Shown here in pieces: positions 15,202 to 24,200 of a stretch of 64,000 nucleotides of DNA. Below the pieces are notes generated by a model, which had not been told where the DNA came from, did not search any database, and was given only the letters and a program-made list of their open reading frames with translations. How positions within the stretch are numbered: the first letter of the stretch is position 1; the number at the start of each line of letters is the position of its first letter. The position numbers and the translations under genes are program-made. The stretch comes from JANQEA01 sp964530075 (GTDB lineage: Bacteria; Bipolaricaulota; Bipolaricaulia; UBA7950; UBA9294). The stretch covers positions 1-64,000 of the forward strand of contig CAZGXU010000001.1 of assembly GCA_964530075.1 (NCBI GenBank), in the 5' to 3' direction.

Positions 15202-16099
15202 CGAACCCACCTCCGCTGTCGATCTGATGAGGATAGACGCGCGCGCACCCGCGGACCCCGGGGGGATAGATCTCCCCCTCCCACGCCGTCAGGCCGGGGG
15301 CGGCTTCGAACGGCAAGGAGAGTGGCGAGGGGCGCGCGTCCCTCACGCCGAGGAGGTGCGCGACGACCGATTCGTTCTCCTCCGGCGCGAACGTGCACGT
15401 CGAGTAGACGAGGACGCCTCCAGGCCGGAGCAGGTCGTACGCGTGGACGATCAACCGCTTCTGCAGCCGGGCGAGGCGGGCGATCGTCCCCTTCGACGCC
15501 CCGGCGCGAAGGGACGGCTCCTTCCGGAGTGTCCCCTCGGCCGAGCAGGGCGCGTCGACGAGGACGCGATCGAAACGCGCGCGGAGCGGGAAGTCCTCCC
15601 CACGATAGGCGGTGATCGTCGCGTTGAGGACCCCGAGCCGGTTGACGTTGGCGAGAAGCGCCTGTCGGCGCCGTCCGCTCGGCTCATTGGCGACGAGCGG
15701 GCCGACCCCCTCCATCCTCGCGGCGATCTGCGTCGACTTCCCGCCCGGAGCGGCGCAGAGATCGAGGACCGCGTCGCCCGGCCGCGGGTCGAGGGCGATC
15801 GCCGGAAGCACCTGTACGGCCTCCTGCACGTAGAGGAGGCCGAGCCAGTGCTCGATCGTGGCCCCCACCGAGCGATCGACCTCGAACAGCGTCCTCTCCC
15901 ACGGGAGATGCGAGGCAGAGATCCCCTGCCGCAGGAGCCGCTCACGCAGATCCTCTGGCGCAATCCGAAGGGTGTTCGTTCGGATGATCGTCGGAAGGGG
16001 ACGACGACACGTCTCGAAAAATCGGCCCCAATCCGGAATGACGGAGCGATAGCGGGGAAGGAAGTCGGCGCTCTCCGATCGGCCCCTATCCGAGCGCAT
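15179..16099 (-). CDS. NOL1/NOP2/Sun-family rRNA (cytosine-C5) methyltransferase
   Basis: Encodes 306 residues. The SAM motif LDLCAAPGGKSTQIA lies near residue 111. The two catalytic cysteines of RNA m5C methyltransferases are present in VDAPCSAEGT and YSTCTFAPEENE. The N-terminal part (RTNTLRI, VQEAVQVLPAIAL) fits the RsmF group. It stops in a CCT-TAA context right after FVARFERP, where RsmF proteins continue into their RNA-binding domain; that domain is in the next gene, +1 frame, overlapping by 23 bp. The start overlaps the upstream suhB-like stop by 14 bp. The target is presumably a 16S rRNA cytosine. Confidence 0.88.
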   Translation of the reverse strand: MRSDRGRSESADFLPRYRSVIPDWGRFFETCRRPLPTIIRTNTLRIAPEDLRERLLRQGISASHLPWERTLFEVDRSVGATIEHWLGLLYVQEAVQVLPAIALDPRPGDAVLDLCAAPGGKSTQIAARMEGVGPLVANEPSGRRRQALLANVNRLGVLNATITAYRGEDFPLRARFDRVLVDAPCSAEGTLRKEPSLRAGASKGTIARLARLQKRLIVHAYDLLRPGGVLVYSTCTFAPEENESVVAHLLGVRDARPSPLSLPFEAAPGLTAWEGEIYPPGVRGCARVYPHQIDSGGGFVARFERP

Positions 16100-16874
16100 G
16101 GAGGAACTCGGCGTGGATCCGGCCGTTCGACGCCACGATCCCGCGGCGCGGATCGCGGCAGGTCGCCCCCAGCAGATCGGTCAGCCGTCCGCCGGCTTCC
16201 TCGACGAGGAGCCCGCCGCCGGCGACGTCCCAGTCGTCGAGCGACAGGTACCAGACGGCGTCGAAGCGGCCGGCGGCCACGTAGGCGAGGTCGAGGGCGG
16301 CCGAGCCGAGCGTCCGCAGCGCGCCGGCCCGGGAGAGGAACGGTGCGAGCTGTTCGATCATCTCGGCTCTCCGTCGCGGATGGTGCGACAGGCCGACGCC
16401 GAGCACGGCCCCGCCGAGCCCGTCCCGACCGCTCACGCGGATCGGCCGCCCATCGAGGCGGGCCCCCTCCCCGCGGACGGCGGTGAACGTTTCGCGGCGG
16501 ATCGGATCGTAAACGCAGCCGAGGACCACGTCGTTCCCGACCGCGAGGGCGACGGAGACGGCGAAATGGGGAATCCCGGCGAGGAAGTTGTTCGTGCCGT
16601 CGAGCGGATCGATGATCCAGCGGGATCCCGACGTGCCCTTCGACTCGGCCGACTCCTCCGAGAGGATCCCGTCGTTCGGGTGCTCGGCCGTCAGGATTCG
16701 GACGATCGCCTCCTCCGCGCGTCGATCGTAGGCCGTCACCGGATCGTTCGGATGCCCCTTCGCCCGGGCCCCCTTGTCGGAAGACGAGAAGCCATGGGCG
16801 AGGACTCCTCCCGCCGCGCTCGCCGCCTCGACGGCGCTTCGAAGCGAACGGTCGAGGTCCGAGCGCGTGATCAT
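16086..16874 (-). CDS. suhB: Inositol monophosphatase family protein
   Basis: Encodes 262 residues. Both signature motifs of the Li-sensitive Mg-dependent phosphatases are present: WIIDPLDGTNNFLAGIPHF near residue 86 and WDVAGGGLLVEEAGG near residue 215, plus EES for metal binding. Substrates in the family include inositol-1-phosphate, 3'-phosphoadenosine-5'-phosphate and fructose-1,6-bisphosphate; sequence alone does not decide. The E. coli homolog SuhB also aids rRNA processing, and here the next gene is an rRNA-methyltransferase-like gene that it overlaps. No strong ribosome site is seen. Confidence 0.9.
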   Translation of the reverse strand: MITRSDLDRSLRSAVEAASAAGGVLAHGFSSSDKGARAKGHPNDPVTAYDRRAEEAIVRILTAEHPNDGILSEESAESKGTSGSRWIIDPLDGTNNFLAGIPHFAVSVALAVGNDVVLGCVYDPIRRETFTAVRGEGARLDGRPIRVSGRDGLGGAVLGVGLSHHPRRRAEMIEQLAPFLSRAGALRTLGSAALDLAYVAAGRFDAVWYLSLDDWDVAGGGLLVEEAGGRLTDLLGATCRDPRRGIVASNGRIHAEFLHALG

Positions 16875-16905
16875 CCGGCGAGACGGGCTTCGGGACGCAT
16901 CCGGA

Positions 16906-17403
16906 TCACTCGTCGCGCTGCCAGTAGACCCTCACCAATTGGGCGTCGTCGGCGTGCTTGATCGTCAGCGCCCCCTTGCACGCGCTCTCGATCGCCTTTC
17001 CGATCCGGAGCGCGAGGTGGCTGTCCGTCGTCGCGAGCTCCGTCGTGCCGTCCTCTTCTTCGATCCACATGATCCGCTGAAGCGGACGCTGGGAAGCGGC
17101 ATTGGATGCCTGGTTCTTGGCGATGTTGAGAATCTCGTCGCGATGCCGATCGAGATACTCCCCGGACAGGAAGAGGAGGCCGGCGGGGAGACGGTCGATC
17201 TCCCGGCGGCAGGCCGGGCAATGGCTGCTGTGGGCCGATTCCATCTCCCCTTCCGGAGGGCCTCCGTTCTGCCACCGTCCGTTGCGGTACACGAGGTTGC
17301 ACCGAGGACAGACGGTCGGTTCGGGGTATTTCCGGTCCTCGTGGTAGGGGTTCGCGCTTCTTCCTCCGATCCGTCCTCGCTTCTCGCCTTCTGACATTCC
17401 CAT
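16906..17403 (-). CDS. Zinc-ribbon protein (BCAM0308-like)
   Basis: Encodes 165 residues. Two CxxC pairs (CPRCNLVYRNGRW and CPACRREIDRLPAG) lie within the first 70 residues and probably form a zinc ribbon. GEYLDRHRDEI and PLQRIMWIEEEDG follow, a pattern I associate with the poorly characterised BCAM0308 group. A second ATG two codons in (17397) has slightly better ribosome-site spacing. Soluble, cytoplasmic, no signal peptide. Function unknown; it precedes the inositol-monophosphatase gene by 31 nt on the same strand. Confidence 0.75.
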   Translation of the reverse strand: MGMSEGEKRGRIGGRSANPYHEDRKYPEPTVCPRCNLVYRNGRWQNGGPPEGEMESAHSSHCPACRREIDRLPAGLLFLSGEYLDRHRDEILNIAKNQASNAASQRPLQRIMWIEEEDGTTELATTDSHLALRIGKAIESACKGALTIKHADDAQLVRVYWQRDE

Positions 17404-17442
17404 CCCCCCGTTCCGTGATCGTCGCGCATGCTTCGTCTAACC

Positions 17443-17471
17443 AAAAGAGGGCAACGGACGTCGCGTTGCCC
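17443..17471 (-). terminator. Intrinsic terminator of the plsX-acpP operon
   Basis: On the minus strand GGGCAACG, a 7-nt loop, CGTTGCCC, then TCTTTT. It lies 24 nt past the acpP stop. Confidence 0.75.
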
Positions 17472-17494
17472 CGTGTTCGCCGGTCGTCGGTTCC

Positions 17495-17743
17495 TCAGGC
17501 TGCTTTGTCGGCCAAGAGTTTCTCAAGGTAGGCGACTGCCTCTCCGACGGTCGAAATCTGTTCGGCTTGCTCATCGGAGATCTCTATGCCGAATTCATCC
17601 TCGAACTCCATGATCAGTTCGACCGTGTCGAGAGAGTCCGCGCCCAAGTCCTCCACGAACGAGGACTCGTCGGTGACCTCCTCCGGGTCCACCATCAGTT
17701 GGTCACAGATGATCGCCTTGATCTTGTCCGAGATGTCGCTCAT
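17495..17743 (-). CDS. acpP: Acyl carrier protein
   Basis: Encodes 82 acidic residues with the phosphopantetheine-attachment motif GADSLDTVELIMEFEDEF (Ser in DSL). ATG 17743 has GGGAGG upstream and matches the family start (MSDISDKIK). It carries growing acyl chains for fatty-acid synthesis and would also supply octanoyl-ACP to LipB. It is the last gene of the plsX-fabH-fabD-fabG-acpP operon and is followed by an intrinsic terminator; fabF does not follow here. Confidence 0.96.
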   Translation of the reverse strand: MSDISDKIKAIICDQLMVDPEEVTDESSFVEDLGADSLDTVELIMEFEDEFGIEISDEQAEQISTVGEAVAYLEKLLADKAA

Positions 17744-17773
17744 GCTCGATGAACCTCCCTCGTCTTGCATTGT

Positions 17774-18505
17774 TCAGGGATGAATTCCCCCGTTCACACC
17801 GATTACTTGACCAGTTATATAGGAAGCCCGATCGGAAAGCAAGAAGCCGACGACCTCTGCGACTTCCGCCGGCGTGCCGGCCCGGCCGAGGGGCACGCGC
17901 TCGAGATAGGCGGCGCGGATCTCCTCCGGAAGGGCGGCGGTCATCCCGGTGTCGATGAATCCCGGAGCCACGACGTTCACGCGGATCCCGCGTCTTCCGA
18001 CTTCCTTGGAGACGCTCCGGCAGAGGGCGATGATCCCGGCCTTGGAGGCCGCGTAGTTGGCCTGGCCGGCGTTGCCGGTCTGGCCGACCAACGACGAGAG
18101 GGCGACGATCGCGCCGGCCCGGCGCTTCACCATGGGGCGGAGCACGGCGCGGATGCAATGGAACGTCCCGGTCAGGTTGACGTCGAGGACGCGAGCCCAC
18201 TCCTCGGTGGACATCCGCAAGGCCAGCTGATCCGCGGTGATCCCGGCGTTGCAGACGAGGTGGTCGATCCGGCCGAGTTCCTCGACCGCGCTCTGGATCG
18301 TCTTCTGGACCTGGTCGGCGTCGGCGACGTCGGCGCGACGAAACCGGAACCCCTGAAGACCGTCCTCGAGCGAAGCGCCGAGCGTTTCGTCGCGGCCGAT
18401 GCCGACGACCGTCGCCCCGTCGCGGCAGAGCCTCTCCGCGATGGCCCGCCCGATCCCGCGCGTCGCGCCGGTCACGACGCTCACGCGCCCGTCAAACTCG
18501 TTCAT
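17774..18505 (-). CDS. fabG: 3-oxoacyl-ACP reductase
   Basis: Encodes 243 residues. The NADPH motif TGATRGIGRAIAE, the CNAG motif, catalytic Ser in LSSLVGQTGNAGQ, YAASKAG and the C-terminal YITGQVIGVNGG are all present. Reduces 3-oxoacyl-ACP in fatty-acid elongation. Its position between fabD and acpP supports the housekeeping assignment. The start overlaps the fabD stop by 14 bp. Confidence 0.95.
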   Translation of the reverse strand: MNEFDGRVSVVTGATRGIGRAIAERLCRDGATVVGIGRDETLGASLEDGLQGFRFRRADVADADQVQKTIQSAVEELGRIDHLVCNAGITADQLALRMSTEEWARVLDVNLTGTFHCIRAVLRPMVKRRAGAIVALSSLVGQTGNAGQANYAASKAGIIALCRSVSKEVGRRGIRVNVVAPGFIDTGMTAALPEEIRAAYLERVPLGRAGTPAEVAEVVGFLLSDRASYITGQVIGVNGGIHP

Positions 18506-19373
18506 CGGTCGCCTCCTCGTACGTCATAAAGCGAATTCCCGTCGCCATCCGGCTCCCCAACCGTGTGAGGACGTCCCCGGAACCGACCTCGACGGCCGTC
18601 GCGATGCCGAGGTTCTCCAACCGACGGATCACGTCGAGCCAGCGGACGGGCGCCGTGATCTGCCGGCAGAGGATCTCGCGCAGCTGCTCGGGATCGCGCT
18701 CGACGGTCGCCGTGACACTGGAAACCACCGGGACGTCGGGCGCGGCGAACGCGAGTCGGCGGAGGAACGGCTCGAGCGCCCCCTGAGCCGGGGCCATCAG
18801 GGGAGAGTGAAACGGGCCCGAGACCTTCAGCGCGATGCTCCGGCCGCCGATCTCCTCCGCTCGGCGCGTCAGCTCCTCGACCGCCGCTCGTTCCCCGGAG
18901 ACGACGATCTGCGTCGGGCCGTTGTGGTTGGCGACGCACACGCCAGGTCCGACCCCGTTGCACAACGCCTCGACCGCATCGACGTCAAGCTTGAGGATCG
19001 CCGCCATCGTCCCGCCGATCCCGCTCATCGCCCGCCCGCGCTCGATCACCGCCCCGAGTCCGTCGGACGCGTTCAACGCGCCGGCGCTGACGAGCGCGGA
19101 GTACTCGCCCAGGCTGTGGCCGGCGACGGCGTCGGGCGACCGGCCGGCCGCCCGGAGCGCCTCGTCGCGGGCGAGGCTGTCGATGAACAGGGCCGGCTGG
19201 GCGTTCTCGGTGCGCGCGAGGAGGTCGGTCCTTCCCCCCTCGATCCACGTCCGAAGCGGGAGGCCGCGCTCCTCCGCAAGGGCGAAGAGCCGATCGATCC
19301 GCTCGGAGGCCGGGGGCAACGCCCCGGGGACTCGCCCCTGTCCGGGGAACAAGAAGGCGATCGGATCGCTCAT
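18492..19373 (-). CDS. fabD: Malonyl-CoA:ACP transacylase
   Basis: Encodes 293 residues. It begins with FLFPGQG, carries the active-site GHSLGEYSAL (Ser near residue 96) and the catalytic-His segment VSGPFHSPLM, typical of FabD. It transfers malonyl from CoA to acyl carrier protein. Separated by 18 nt from fabH and overlapping fabG. Confidence 0.95.
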   Translation of the reverse strand: MSDPIAFLFPGQGRVPGALPPASERIDRLFALAEERGLPLRTWIEGGRTDLLARTENAQPALFIDSLARDEALRAAGRSPDAVAGHSLGEYSALVSAGALNASDGLGAVIERGRAMSGIGGTMAAILKLDVDAVEALCNGVGPGVCVANHNGPTQIVVSGERAAVEELTRRAEEIGGRSIALKVSGPFHSPLMAPAQGALEPFLRRLAFAAPDVPVVSSVTATVERDPEQLREILCRQITAPVRWLDVIRRLENLGIATAVEVGSGDVLTRLGSRMATGIRFMTYEEATDERV

Positions 19374-19391
19374 TCCGGACCGTCCTTCGGT

Positions 19392-20369
19392 TCAGATCCG
19401 CACGACGGCCGCACCGTAGGTCACCCCCGCACCGAACGCGGTCATTACGACGACGTTTCCTCGCTGGATCCTACCGTCACGGAGCGCCTCGTCCAACGCG
19501 ATCGGGATCGACGCCGCGGAGGTGTTGGCCACGCGGTCGAGATTGGTGATGACCCGCTCGGGCGGCACGTCCAATCGTCGGATCAGGGCGTCGATGATCC
19601 GGACATTCGCTTGGTGCGGGATGATCCAATCGACGTCGTCCAAGTCGAGGCCGGCGGCGCTCAAGGCGTCGAGCGTTGCCTTCTCCATCATGGGGGCCGC
19701 ATGGCGGAAGACGCCCGACCCCTCCATCTTGACGAAATGCTGTCGCTCTGCGAGCGTCTCCGCGCTTGCGGGGTACCGGGTTCCGCCCCCCGGCATGTGG
19801 AGGAGAAGGGACTTCTCGGCATCGCCGTAGAGAGCGGTGCCCAGAACCCCCTCGTTCTCTTCGCCCGGCTCGAGGACCGCCGCGCCGGCGCCGTCCCCGA
19901 ACAACACGCACGTCTGTCGATCGGTCCAATCGGTGACGCGCGAGAGCGCCTCCGCGCCGATGAGCAGCACGCGCTGATAGAGGCCGGCGCGGACGAGTCC
20001 GTGGCCGACGGCGAGGCCGTAGACGAAGCCGGTGCAACCGGCCTTGATGTCGAAGAACGGCGCGTCGGCCAGCCCGATCCCTTCGGCGATGAACGGGGCG
20101 GAGCCGGGGCAGATCATGTCGGGGAAGTTGGTCGCGACCAGCAGAAGGTCGACGTCCTGGGGTCGGAGGCCGGCGTCCTCAAGCGCGCGGATCCCGGCTT
20201 CGACGCTCATGTCGGATGGGACGTCGTCGTCCGAGAGGACATACCGGGTTCGAATTCCCGTTCGCTGAACGATCCACTCGTCCGACGTATCGACGAGCCG
20301 CTCGAGGTCAGCGTTCGTCAGAGACTTCGCCGGAACGTGGCTCCCGGTTCCGACGATCCTAGTGCCCAT
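19392..20369 (-). CDS. fabH: Beta-ketoacyl-ACP synthase III
   Basis: Encodes 325 residues. The Cys-His-Asn triad is complete: Cys in DIKAGCTGFVYGL, His in WIIPHQANVRII, Asn in VANTSAASIPIAL. It condenses acetyl-CoA (or a branched primer) with malonyl-ACP to start fatty-acid synthesis. The start overlaps the plsX stop by 11 bp. Confidence 0.96.
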   Translation of the reverse strand: MGTRIVGTGSHVPAKSLTNADLERLVDTSDEWIVQRTGIRTRYVLSDDDVPSDMSVEAGIRALEDAGLRPQDVDLLLVATNFPDMICPGSAPFIAEGIGLADAPFFDIKAGCTGFVYGLAVGHGLVRAGLYQRVLLIGAEALSRVTDWTDRQTCVLFGDGAGAAVLEPGEENEGVLGTALYGDAEKSLLLHMPGGGTRYPASAETLAERQHFVKMEGSGVFRHAAPMMEKATLDALSAAGLDLDDVDWIIPHQANVRIIDALIRRLDVPPERVITNLDRVANTSAASIPIALDEALRDGRIQRGNVVVMTAFGAGVTYGAAVVRI

Positions 20370-21372
20370 GCTCTCTCCAGCCGGAAATGCCTCGGGCGAG
20401 GCGATCGATCAGGCCGACTTCGACCTCGCGACAGGCGACCTCGACCGCGCTGCCGATGGCGACGGCGTCCGATCGACCGTGTGCGATGACCACGACGCCG
20501 TTGACGCCGAGGAGCGGGGCCCCACCGTGCCTGCGATAGGAGAGCGATTTCTTGACCCGCGCGAAGGAACCGCTCATCAGGAGCGCCCCGATCATCGCGA
20601 TCGCCCGGCCGCGGATCGTCCGCTTGAGCAGACTCGTAACCGCGGAGATGCCCCCTTCGACCGCCTTGAGGAAAACGTTCCCCACGAATCCATCGCAGAC
20701 GACGATGTCCACCGGCCGATCGATGAGGAGGTGATGGGCCTCGACGTTCCCGGCGAACGGGAGAGGGCCCGCTTCGAGTCGGGCGAAGGTGTCCGCGATC
20801 AATCGGTTTCCCTTTCCGCGCTCGGCCCCGATGTTGAGCAGGCCGGTCATCGGTTCGTCGATCCCCAGGACGTCCCGCGCGTACGAAGCGCCCATCCATC
20901 CGAAGTGAACGAGCTGCTCCGGCGTGCAATCGCTGTTCGCCCCGACATCGATGACCAGGATCTCCTTCCCGGTGAGCGTCGGAAGCGAGGCGAGGATCCC
21001 GGGGCGTGGAATCTCCGAGATGCGGTCCAAGATGAAGATCGACCCGGCGACGACGGCGCCCGTGTTGCCGGGCGAGACGAAGGCATCCACGTGGCCTTCT
21101 CTGAGGGCGTTCAGGCCGAGGACCAGCGAAGAGCCCTTCTTCTCACGGACGGCTTTGACCGGAGCGTCCTCCATGCGGATCGTCTCCGCGCAAGGCAGGA
21201 TGTCGAACTGCCCCCCCGGCTTGACGCGGGAGTCGAAGAGCGCGCGTCCGATTTCTTGTGGATCCCCGGCGAAGACGACGTCGATCCGACGTTTTCGTCC
21301 GACGGAGACACCTCCTTTGACCAGCTCGCGGCTCGGCAGATCGCCGCCCATCACATCCAGCAGGATTCTCAT
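20359..21372 (-). CDS. plsX: Phosphate acyltransferase PlsX
   Basis: Encodes 337 residues. Begins MRILLDVMGGDLPSRELVKG. Typical segments are SPGNTGAVVAGSIF, NIGAERGKGN, CDGFVGNVFLKAVEGG and the C-terminal GVNGVVVIAHGRSD. It makes acyl-phosphate from acyl-ACP for phospholipid synthesis. ATG 21372 is used; a longer frame runs upstream into the tRNA gene. It heads the fatty-acid operon, with tRNA-Leu only 24 nt upstream on the same strand, so the tRNA and operon may share a transcript. Confidence 0.96.
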   Translation of the reverse strand: MRILLDVMGGDLPSRELVKGGVSVGRKRRIDVVFAGDPQEIGRALFDSRVKPGGQFDILPCAETIRMEDAPVKAVREKKGSSLVLGLNALREGHVDAFVSPGNTGAVVAGSIFILDRISEIPRPGILASLPTLTGKEILVIDVGANSDCTPEQLVHFGWMGASYARDVLGIDEPMTGLLNIGAERGKGNRLIADTFARLEAGPLPFAGNVEAHHLLIDRPVDIVVCDGFVGNVFLKAVEGGISAVTSLLKRTIRGRAIAMIGALLMSGSFARVKKSLSYRRHGGAPLLGVNGVVVIAHGRSDAVAIGSAVEVACREVEVGLIDRLARGISGWREHGH

Positions 21373-21396
21373 GCGGCCTACTTCCACGGAAAGGAA

Positions 21397-21486
21397 TGGT
21401 GCCGAGGGCGGGACTTGAACCCGCACGGACGTTTGAAGTCCACATGGCCCTCAACCATGCGCGTCTGCCAATTCCGCCACCTCGGC
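21397..21486 (-). tRNA. tRNA-Leu (anticodon GAG)
   Basis: A 90-nt class II tRNA with encoded CCA. The acceptor stem pairs GCCGAGG with CCTCGGC followed by discriminator A. The anticodon stem is CATGG/CCATG around the loop TTGAGGG, giving anticodon GAG. A long variable arm and the T-arm GGGTTCAAGTCCC are present. Confidence 0.95.
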
Positions 21487-21596
21487 AATACGCGCCATGG
21501 TAGCGGACCCGTGAAGAAGGGTCAACCGAAGCCTGATTGGGGTCGCTTCGGGACGCGACGGATTGGCGCCGAAACGGAGACTGGTATGGGCGGAAT

Positions 21597-21625
21597 TTGC
21601 CTTCTGTAGCAAATCGCCCTATGAT
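21597..21625 (+). promoter_or_regulatory. Promoter of the second vWA gene (TTGCCT-17-TATGAT)
   Basis: TTGCCT (21597-21602), 17 nt, TATGAT (21620-21625), about 50 nt before ATG 21678. Confidence 0.5.
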
Positions 21626-21677
21626 GAACTGTAATGCTTGAGTGAGATGCTACATCCCAAAGGGCGGAGGTGACGGG

Positions 21678-23111
21678 ATGAACGGCAGGGCATTCGTCGG
21701 TTGGGTGCTGTGCGGCTTCACGATTTTCGTCATTCTACTGGTCGCGGGCCTGGGGGCAATCTCTGAGCCCGCGACGTACTTCGGAGTCACGTTCCCACAG
21801 GGAGATCTCGCGTTCGCGGATCGAGTGGTCGACTACGTGGTCGCAAGCTGCGTCCGGGACGCGTACGATGATCCCGAGGAGGCGCTCGGTCCCCCCGATG
21901 CGTGCCCCTCGGGCTGTGAGGGATGCGAAGGCTGCGACACGAACGCCGTGGCGCTCGGCTTCCGTCTCAGTTCCCTCGACAGTCGCGGGTATCTGATCAT
22001 CGAGTTCGTGGACAACGCCTTGGCGGACGTCGCCGGAGCGGACCTGTTCGTGTACATCACGAACAACAAGCCCTGCCGAGTGGAGATCAGCTCCGACGGG
22101 TCCAATTACCTCTTCGTCGGGGAGACGGTCGGCTACCCCGGCGCGATCGACATCGGCCCGTACGTCGGCGAAGGGACCGAGTACCATTTCGTCCGTCTGA
22201 CGGACGTCCCGGCGGACGAGGACCACTCGGAGTGCCCGGGACCGAGCATCGACGCGATCGGAGCGATGGGACCCGCCGTTCAGATCGCCGAGGGAGAAGC
22301 GTTCGGAAGCCTCGAGCTTCAGCCGATCGGGGATCTGGCGTTCGCCTTCGACTACCAGCCAAGCTCTTTCATGATCGTTCTGGATACGTCGTCGAGCATG
22401 GGGGATCGAATCGACGGCGATCTGAAGATCGAGATCGCCAAGAACGTCATTATCGACTTGCTGGACAACCTTCCGGAGGGCGCTTCTGTGGGCATTCGAA
22501 CATTCGGGGGCTGTGGGCACAGCGTGCTGATCGCTCAGGTTGCCGCGCTGGAAAGGGAACCGTTGAAGGCGGAGGTGCGGGCTCTGCAGCCGGGAGGAGC
22601 GACTCCGATTGCGCTCGCGCTCGAGCTGGCCAAGACCGACCTCGAGGCGGTTCCCGAACCGAAGCTGCTTCTTCTCGTTAGCGATGGCATGGAGACGTGC
22701 GGTGGGGACCCGGTGTCTGCTGCGAAGGACCTTCTCCAATCGGGATACGATCTGCGAATCTACGTTGTCGGGTTTGATGTGGGCGAGAACGCGCCGGCCC
22801 GCGATCAGCTCATCGAGATCGCGCGGTCGACGGGAGGCCTCTACTACGACGCACGGAGCAGCGAAGAGCTACGTCGAGCCCTGAGCATCATGGCGCCGTT
22901 CAGCTACACGGTCTACGACGACGAAGGGAACTCCGTCTTCGAAGGGCGCATCGGGCAGGACGGCCCGTCCCTCCCGGCAGGAGCCTACAGCGTGGTCATC
23001 GACACCAGCCCGCCGATCACCCTCACGAGCGTCGTCATCCAAGACCAATCGACCACGTTGATCACGGTGGAGCAGGTGAACGGAGAATTCCGCGCCGAGG
23101 TCGGGAACTAG
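21678..23111 (+). CDS. Exported or membrane-anchored vWA-domain protein
   Basis: Encodes 477 residues. ATG 21678 has GGAGG at good spacing. The N-terminus has one hydrophobic helix (about 5-30), acting as signal or anchor. Residues about 45-200 look like a beta-sandwich of the F5/8-type surface family (ALGPPDACPSGCEGCEGC, FRLSS, GYLIIEFVDN). A vWA domain follows (about 230-410) with MIDAS motif VLDTSSSMGDR and SDGMETCGGDP, then a C-terminal beta domain. Its vWA part resembles the one at 12292-14649. It is probably exposed outside the cytoplasm; ligand unknown. The DNA around it is somewhat richer in A+T than its neighbours. Confidence 0.82.
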   Translation: MNGRAFVGWVLCGFTIFVILLVAGLGAISEPATYFGVTFPQGDLAFADRVVDYVVASCVRDAYDDPEEALGPPDACPSGCEGCEGCDTNAVALGFRLSSLDSRGYLIIEFVDNALADVAGADLFVYITNNKPCRVEISSDGSNYLFVGETVGYPGAIDIGPYVGEGTEYHFVRLTDVPADEDHSECPGPSIDAIGAMGPAVQIAEGEAFGSLELQPIGDLAFAFDYQPSSFMIVLDTSSSMGDRIDGDLKIEIAKNVIIDLLDNLPEGASVGIRTFGGCGHSVLIAQVAALEREPLKAEVRALQPGGATPIALALELAKTDLEAVPEPKLLLLVSDGMETCGGDPVSAAKDLLQSGYDLRIYVVGFDVGENAPARDQLIEIARSTGGLYYDARSSEELRRALSIMAPFSYTVYDDEGNSVFEGRIGQDGPSLPAGAYSVVIDTSPPITLTSVVIQDQSTTLITVEQVNGEFRAEVGN

Positions 23112-23142
23112 AGAAGCCCCGGAGCTTCGTACGCGGTCTGTC

Positions 23143-23868
23143 TCAGAGGAACGCCCCACCGTGGACGTCGAGGACGCTCCCGGTGATGTAGGCGGCCTCG
23201 TCGGACGCGAGGAACGAGGCAGCGGCGGCGACGTCCTCGGGCCGTGCAATCCGTCCGAGCGGGATTTTCGATGCCGGATGGGGCGGTAGGTTCGCTCCGG
23301 TGTCGACGAACCCGGGGGAGATTGCGTTGACGCGAATCCCGAAGCGACCTTCGGTCTGCGCCAGCGTTTTCGTCAGAAGAGCGACTCCCGCCTTCGCGAT
23401 GGCGTAGGGGAGTGTGTTGGGGACCGCGCGTTGTCTCTCCGCGTGCATCGAGGCGATGTTGATGATCAGGCCCCGTCGCCTGGTTCGCATCGACGGAAGG
23501 ATCCCGCGACAGCAAAGGAATGTGCTCGTCAGGCTGCCCGCCAGGATGCTGTTCCATTCGTCCAGCGAGGTCTCGAGGAACGGCTTCAGCAAGAACGCAC
23601 CGGCGTTGTTGACCAGGAGATCGATCGGGCCGTTCGACGATGCCTCCTCGATCATCCGGTTCACGTCGCGCTCCCGCGTGACGTCCGCCCGGATCAGTTC
23701 CGCCTCGGGGCAGAGGTGCCGCACGGAGCCGAGGGCGGCGCTCGCCTGATCGGCGTCGTGCGCGTGATTGAGGATCGGTGTGTAGCCGTCCCGCGCGAGC
23801 CGTTCTGCGATGGCGAGGCCGATGTTTCGCGTGCTGCCGGTGATGAGGGCGCGCGGAGAGGTCGCCAT
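23143..23868 (-). CDS. Short-chain dehydrogenase/reductase
   Basis: Encodes 241 residues of the classical SDR fold. The cofactor motif is TGSTRNIGLAIAERLA, then NNAG, IASMH, YAIAKAG (Tyr-Lys) and YITGSVLDVHGG. NI rather than GI in the glycine motif is common in this group. The upstream 94-residue gene stops one base before its ATG, so they are coupled. Substrate unknown. Confidence 0.85.
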   Translation of the reverse strand: MATSPRALITGSTRNIGLAIAERLARDGYTPILNHAHDADQASAALGSVRHLCPEAELIRADVTRERDVNRMIEEASSNGPIDLLVNNAGAFLLKPFLETSLDEWNSILAGSLTSTFLCCRGILPSMRTRRRGLIINIASMHAERQRAVPNTLPYAIAKAGVALLTKTLAQTEGRFGIRVNAISPGFVDTGANLPPHPASKIPLGRIARPEDVAAAASFLASDEAAYITGSVLDVHGGAFL

Positions 23869-23869
23869 G

Positions 23870-24154
23870 CTACGGCCTGGGAGAACCCTGGATTTGCTCG
23901 ATGACGACCGACAGATCGGCCTGGACGTGATGGAGACTCTCTCGAAGCCTCGTCGGATCGACGTGCGCGAGCGGCACGAGGGGATCGTCGGTGAGCCGGT
24001 CCAGGTAGGTGTCGATGTCGTCGATCACGGTCGACAGGCAGGATAGACCCGTTCCCCTGTCCTCCCCTTCGAAGTACTCGATGCTCTGCTGAAGCTGTCC
24101 GATCGCTTTTCCGATGAGAGTCAGAAGGTCGACCGTGTTGCTCGATTCGTTCAC
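23870..24154 (-). CDS. Small helical protein of unknown function
   Basis: Encodes 94 residues, acidic, predicted mostly helical, no signal or membrane segment. Visible pattern: LLTLIGKAIGQLQQSIEYF, then VIDDIDTYLDRL, then LRESLHHVQADLSVVIEQI, suggesting a small helical bundle. It lies between a sigma factor (24201-24998, upstream, 46-nt gap) and an SDR gene, all on the minus strand. I do not recognise it. Confidence 0.65.
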   Translation of the reverse strand: MNESSNTVDLLTLIGKAIGQLQQSIEYFEGEDRGTGLSCLSTVIDDIDTYLDRLTDDPLVPLAHVDPTRLRESLHHVQADLSVVIEQIQGSPRP

Positions 24155-24200
24155 TCCGATCTCCCTCTTCCGACTCGATTATGCCTCATGGCGGCGCGTC

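Noticed and set aside
23112..23142. Small near-palindrome between two convergent genes as a terminator.
   Set aside because: The stem is only about 5 bp; too weak to call.
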